Source: Candidatus Heimdallarchaeota archaeon (GTDB lineage Archaea; Asgardarchaeota; Heimdallarchaeia; Heimdallarchaeales; Kariarchaeaceae). From it: DNA of 6,992 nt. The number at the start of each line of letters is the position of its first letter. Position 1 is the first letter of the stretch. Under the pieces are notes generated by a model. That model did no database searches. It worked only from the letters and a program-made list of their open reading frames with translations, and was not told the origin of the DNA. Where the stretch lies: NCBI GenBank assembly GCA_029882335.1, contig JAOUKW010000216.1, positions 1-6,992 of the forward strand, read 5' to 3'. Made by a program: the position numbers and the translations under genes. Shown here piece after piece: positions 6,297 through 6,992 of this stretch.

Positions 6297-6992
6297 CTAT
6301 TCATTATTAATATGTTTGTTTTTATAGTATTTGTAAATTAAAAACAGACAGATTGATATTAAAATAATTAAAATAATATTATTTGTTGTTTTGGCTAAAT
6401 TACTTTCTGGATCTAATGGATCAGTACCCCAAGCAATTTCTATACCATCTAGGTCTCCATCACCATCAGTATCCATATTTCGTGGATTTGTTTTATAAAA
6501 ATATTCATCTTTATTTAGTAATTTATCTTGATCAGTATCGATTATTCCATCATCTTCATTCGTAGGATTTAGACCATAAGATACTTCCCAACCATCATTC
6601 ATACTATCACCATCAGTATCAGGATTATTTGGATCAGAATTACTTTTATATTCATCCAAATTTACCAGTAAATCATTATCAAGATCATTTTGTGAATCGT
6701 CTGAATATAAATCAAGATTATTATGATATTCAAACGAATCTGACATCATATCACCATCAGAATCTCGATTATATGGTGAGATTTTCAACTCTATCTCTAA
6801 TGAATTGGATAATCCATCACCATCACTGTCATCATTACTGTTTAGTATATAAAATGAATAATGATCTTGAAAATAGTTACCGCTAGTATCAAAAAAATAA
6901 ATAGAAATGCTATAATTACCTGAATTTAAAGAATTAAAATCTAAAACAATGGTTGTGTCCTCCCAATTAGAAGAATGATAATTATTATTTAA
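6297..6992 (-). CDS. Membrane-anchored surface protein with Ig-like domain and DxDxDG calcium loops, 5' partial
   Basis: The frame is open from the TAG stop at 6299-6297 to the right edge, giving 231 visible residues. The true start is beyond the window, and a TTG at 6788 is only an internal Leu codon. In order, the protein has an Ig/PKD-like beta segment (about 6835-6980) with 'TTIVLDFNSLNSGNYSISIY' followed by a D-x-S-G-N turn; six DxDxDx calcium-loop motifs (6473-6830); a proline/acid linker; a hydrophobic helix of about 15-18 residues (about 6327-6380, IILIILISICLFLIY); and a short lysine-rich tail, so the C-terminus should face the cytoplasm. Such architecture is common in archaeal, including Asgard, cell-surface proteins, where calcium stiffens the stalk. 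One plausible N-glycosylation sequon (NYS, 6917-6909) is visible, which fits a glycan locus next door. No sortase or PGF-CTERM signal is seen. The exact binding partner or function is unknown. Confidence 0.85.
   Translation of the reverse strand, partial: LNNNYHSSNWEDTTIVLDFNSLNSGNYSISIYFFDTSGNYFQDHYSFYILNSNDDSDGDGLSNSLEIELKISPYNRDSDGDMMSDSFEYHNNLDLYSDDSQNDLDNDLLVNLDEYKSNSDPNNPDTDGDSMNDGWEVSYGLNPTNEDDGIIDTDQDKLLNKDEYFYKTNPRNMDTDGDGDLDGIEIAWGTDPLDPESNLAKTTNNIILIILISICLFLIYKYYKNKHINNE
6456..6830 (-). repeat. Six calcium-loop repeats, thrombospondin type 3-like, spaced 22/26/22/27/22 residues
   Basis: Loops in order along the protein are DSDGDG (6830-6813), DSDGDM (6764-6747), DLDNDL (6686-6669), DTDGDS (6620-6603), DTDQDK (6539-6522) and DTDGDG (6473-6456). 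Start-to-start spacing alternates between 22 residues and 26-27 residues. Two linker types alternate: a short one beginning L-x-N-x-x-E (LSNSLEI, LVNLDEY, LLNKDEY) and a longer one beginning M-x-D-x-x-E (MSDSFEY, MNDGWEV). The repeat unit is therefore a pair of loops of about 48-49 residues. The third and fifth loops lack the usual glycine, having Asn and Gln at that position. The aspartates are the expected calcium ligands. Confidence 0.85.

Noticed and set aside
6383..6886. Two plus-strand frames opposite the calcium-loop protein
   Set aside because: They are antisense products of the repeated GAT/ACT/GGT codons, giving His/Tyr-rich low-complexity proteins, while the minus strand carries clear DxDxDG repeats and a membrane anchor.
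1..6992. CRISPR arrays, tRNA or rRNA genes, intact transposons, toxin-antitoxin or defence genes
   Set aside because: No regular repeat-spacer pattern, RNA gene core, transposase motif or defence domain was found on either strand; the genes present are explained by surface-glycan synthesis and a surface protein.

Overview
The window is very AT-rich: the coding stretches I counted run at roughly 23-28% G+C. It holds six protein-coding genes, two of them cut by the window edges. An archaeon is the best guess, possibly of the Asgard type. The reasons are a surface protein with an Ig-like beta domain, a run of DxDxDG calcium loops and a C-terminal membrane anchor; an AGGT/GGTG-type ribosome-site element before one gene; and a dense block of surface-glycan enzymes. 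None of this is decisive, and a low-G+C bacterium cannot be excluded by eye. No rRNA, tRNA, CRISPR array or intact insertion sequence was seen.

Layout, plus strand, left half. First comes the end of a gene that entered the window from the left (2-463), probably the outer C-terminal domain of a multi-pass membrane protein of the archaeal DUF2206/GT39 kind. Two GT-B glycosyltransferases follow. The one at 679-1854 carries a four-cysteine cluster and an SLWSAPIEG motif. The one at about 1949/1988-3172 is a more ordinary GT4 enzyme. A gene-free convergent spacer of about 770 bases (3173-3941) comes next. Its first third is richer in G+C than the genes around it and contains a 13-base palindrome that pairs a Shine-Dalgarno sequence with its own complement.

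Layout, minus strand, right half, read right to left. A calcium-loop surface protein enters from beyond the right edge and ends at 6297. It is followed by a third GT4 glycosyltransferase (6190-4946) and an extended short-chain NAD-dependent sugar epimerase/dehydratase (4871-3942). The last two are only 74 bases apart and probably form an operon.

Together the genes look like part of a locus for building a cell-surface glycan, either an S-layer/N-glycan or an exopolysaccharide. The epimerase would supply a modified nucleotide sugar, the three glycosyltransferases would add sugars at the cytoplasmic face, and the partial membrane protein at the left edge could act at the outer face. The anchored surface protein beside them is a possible glycan acceptor, but that link rests only on adjacency. 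I found no convincing new biological system. The least explained parts are the central spacer and the regular spacing of the calcium loops.
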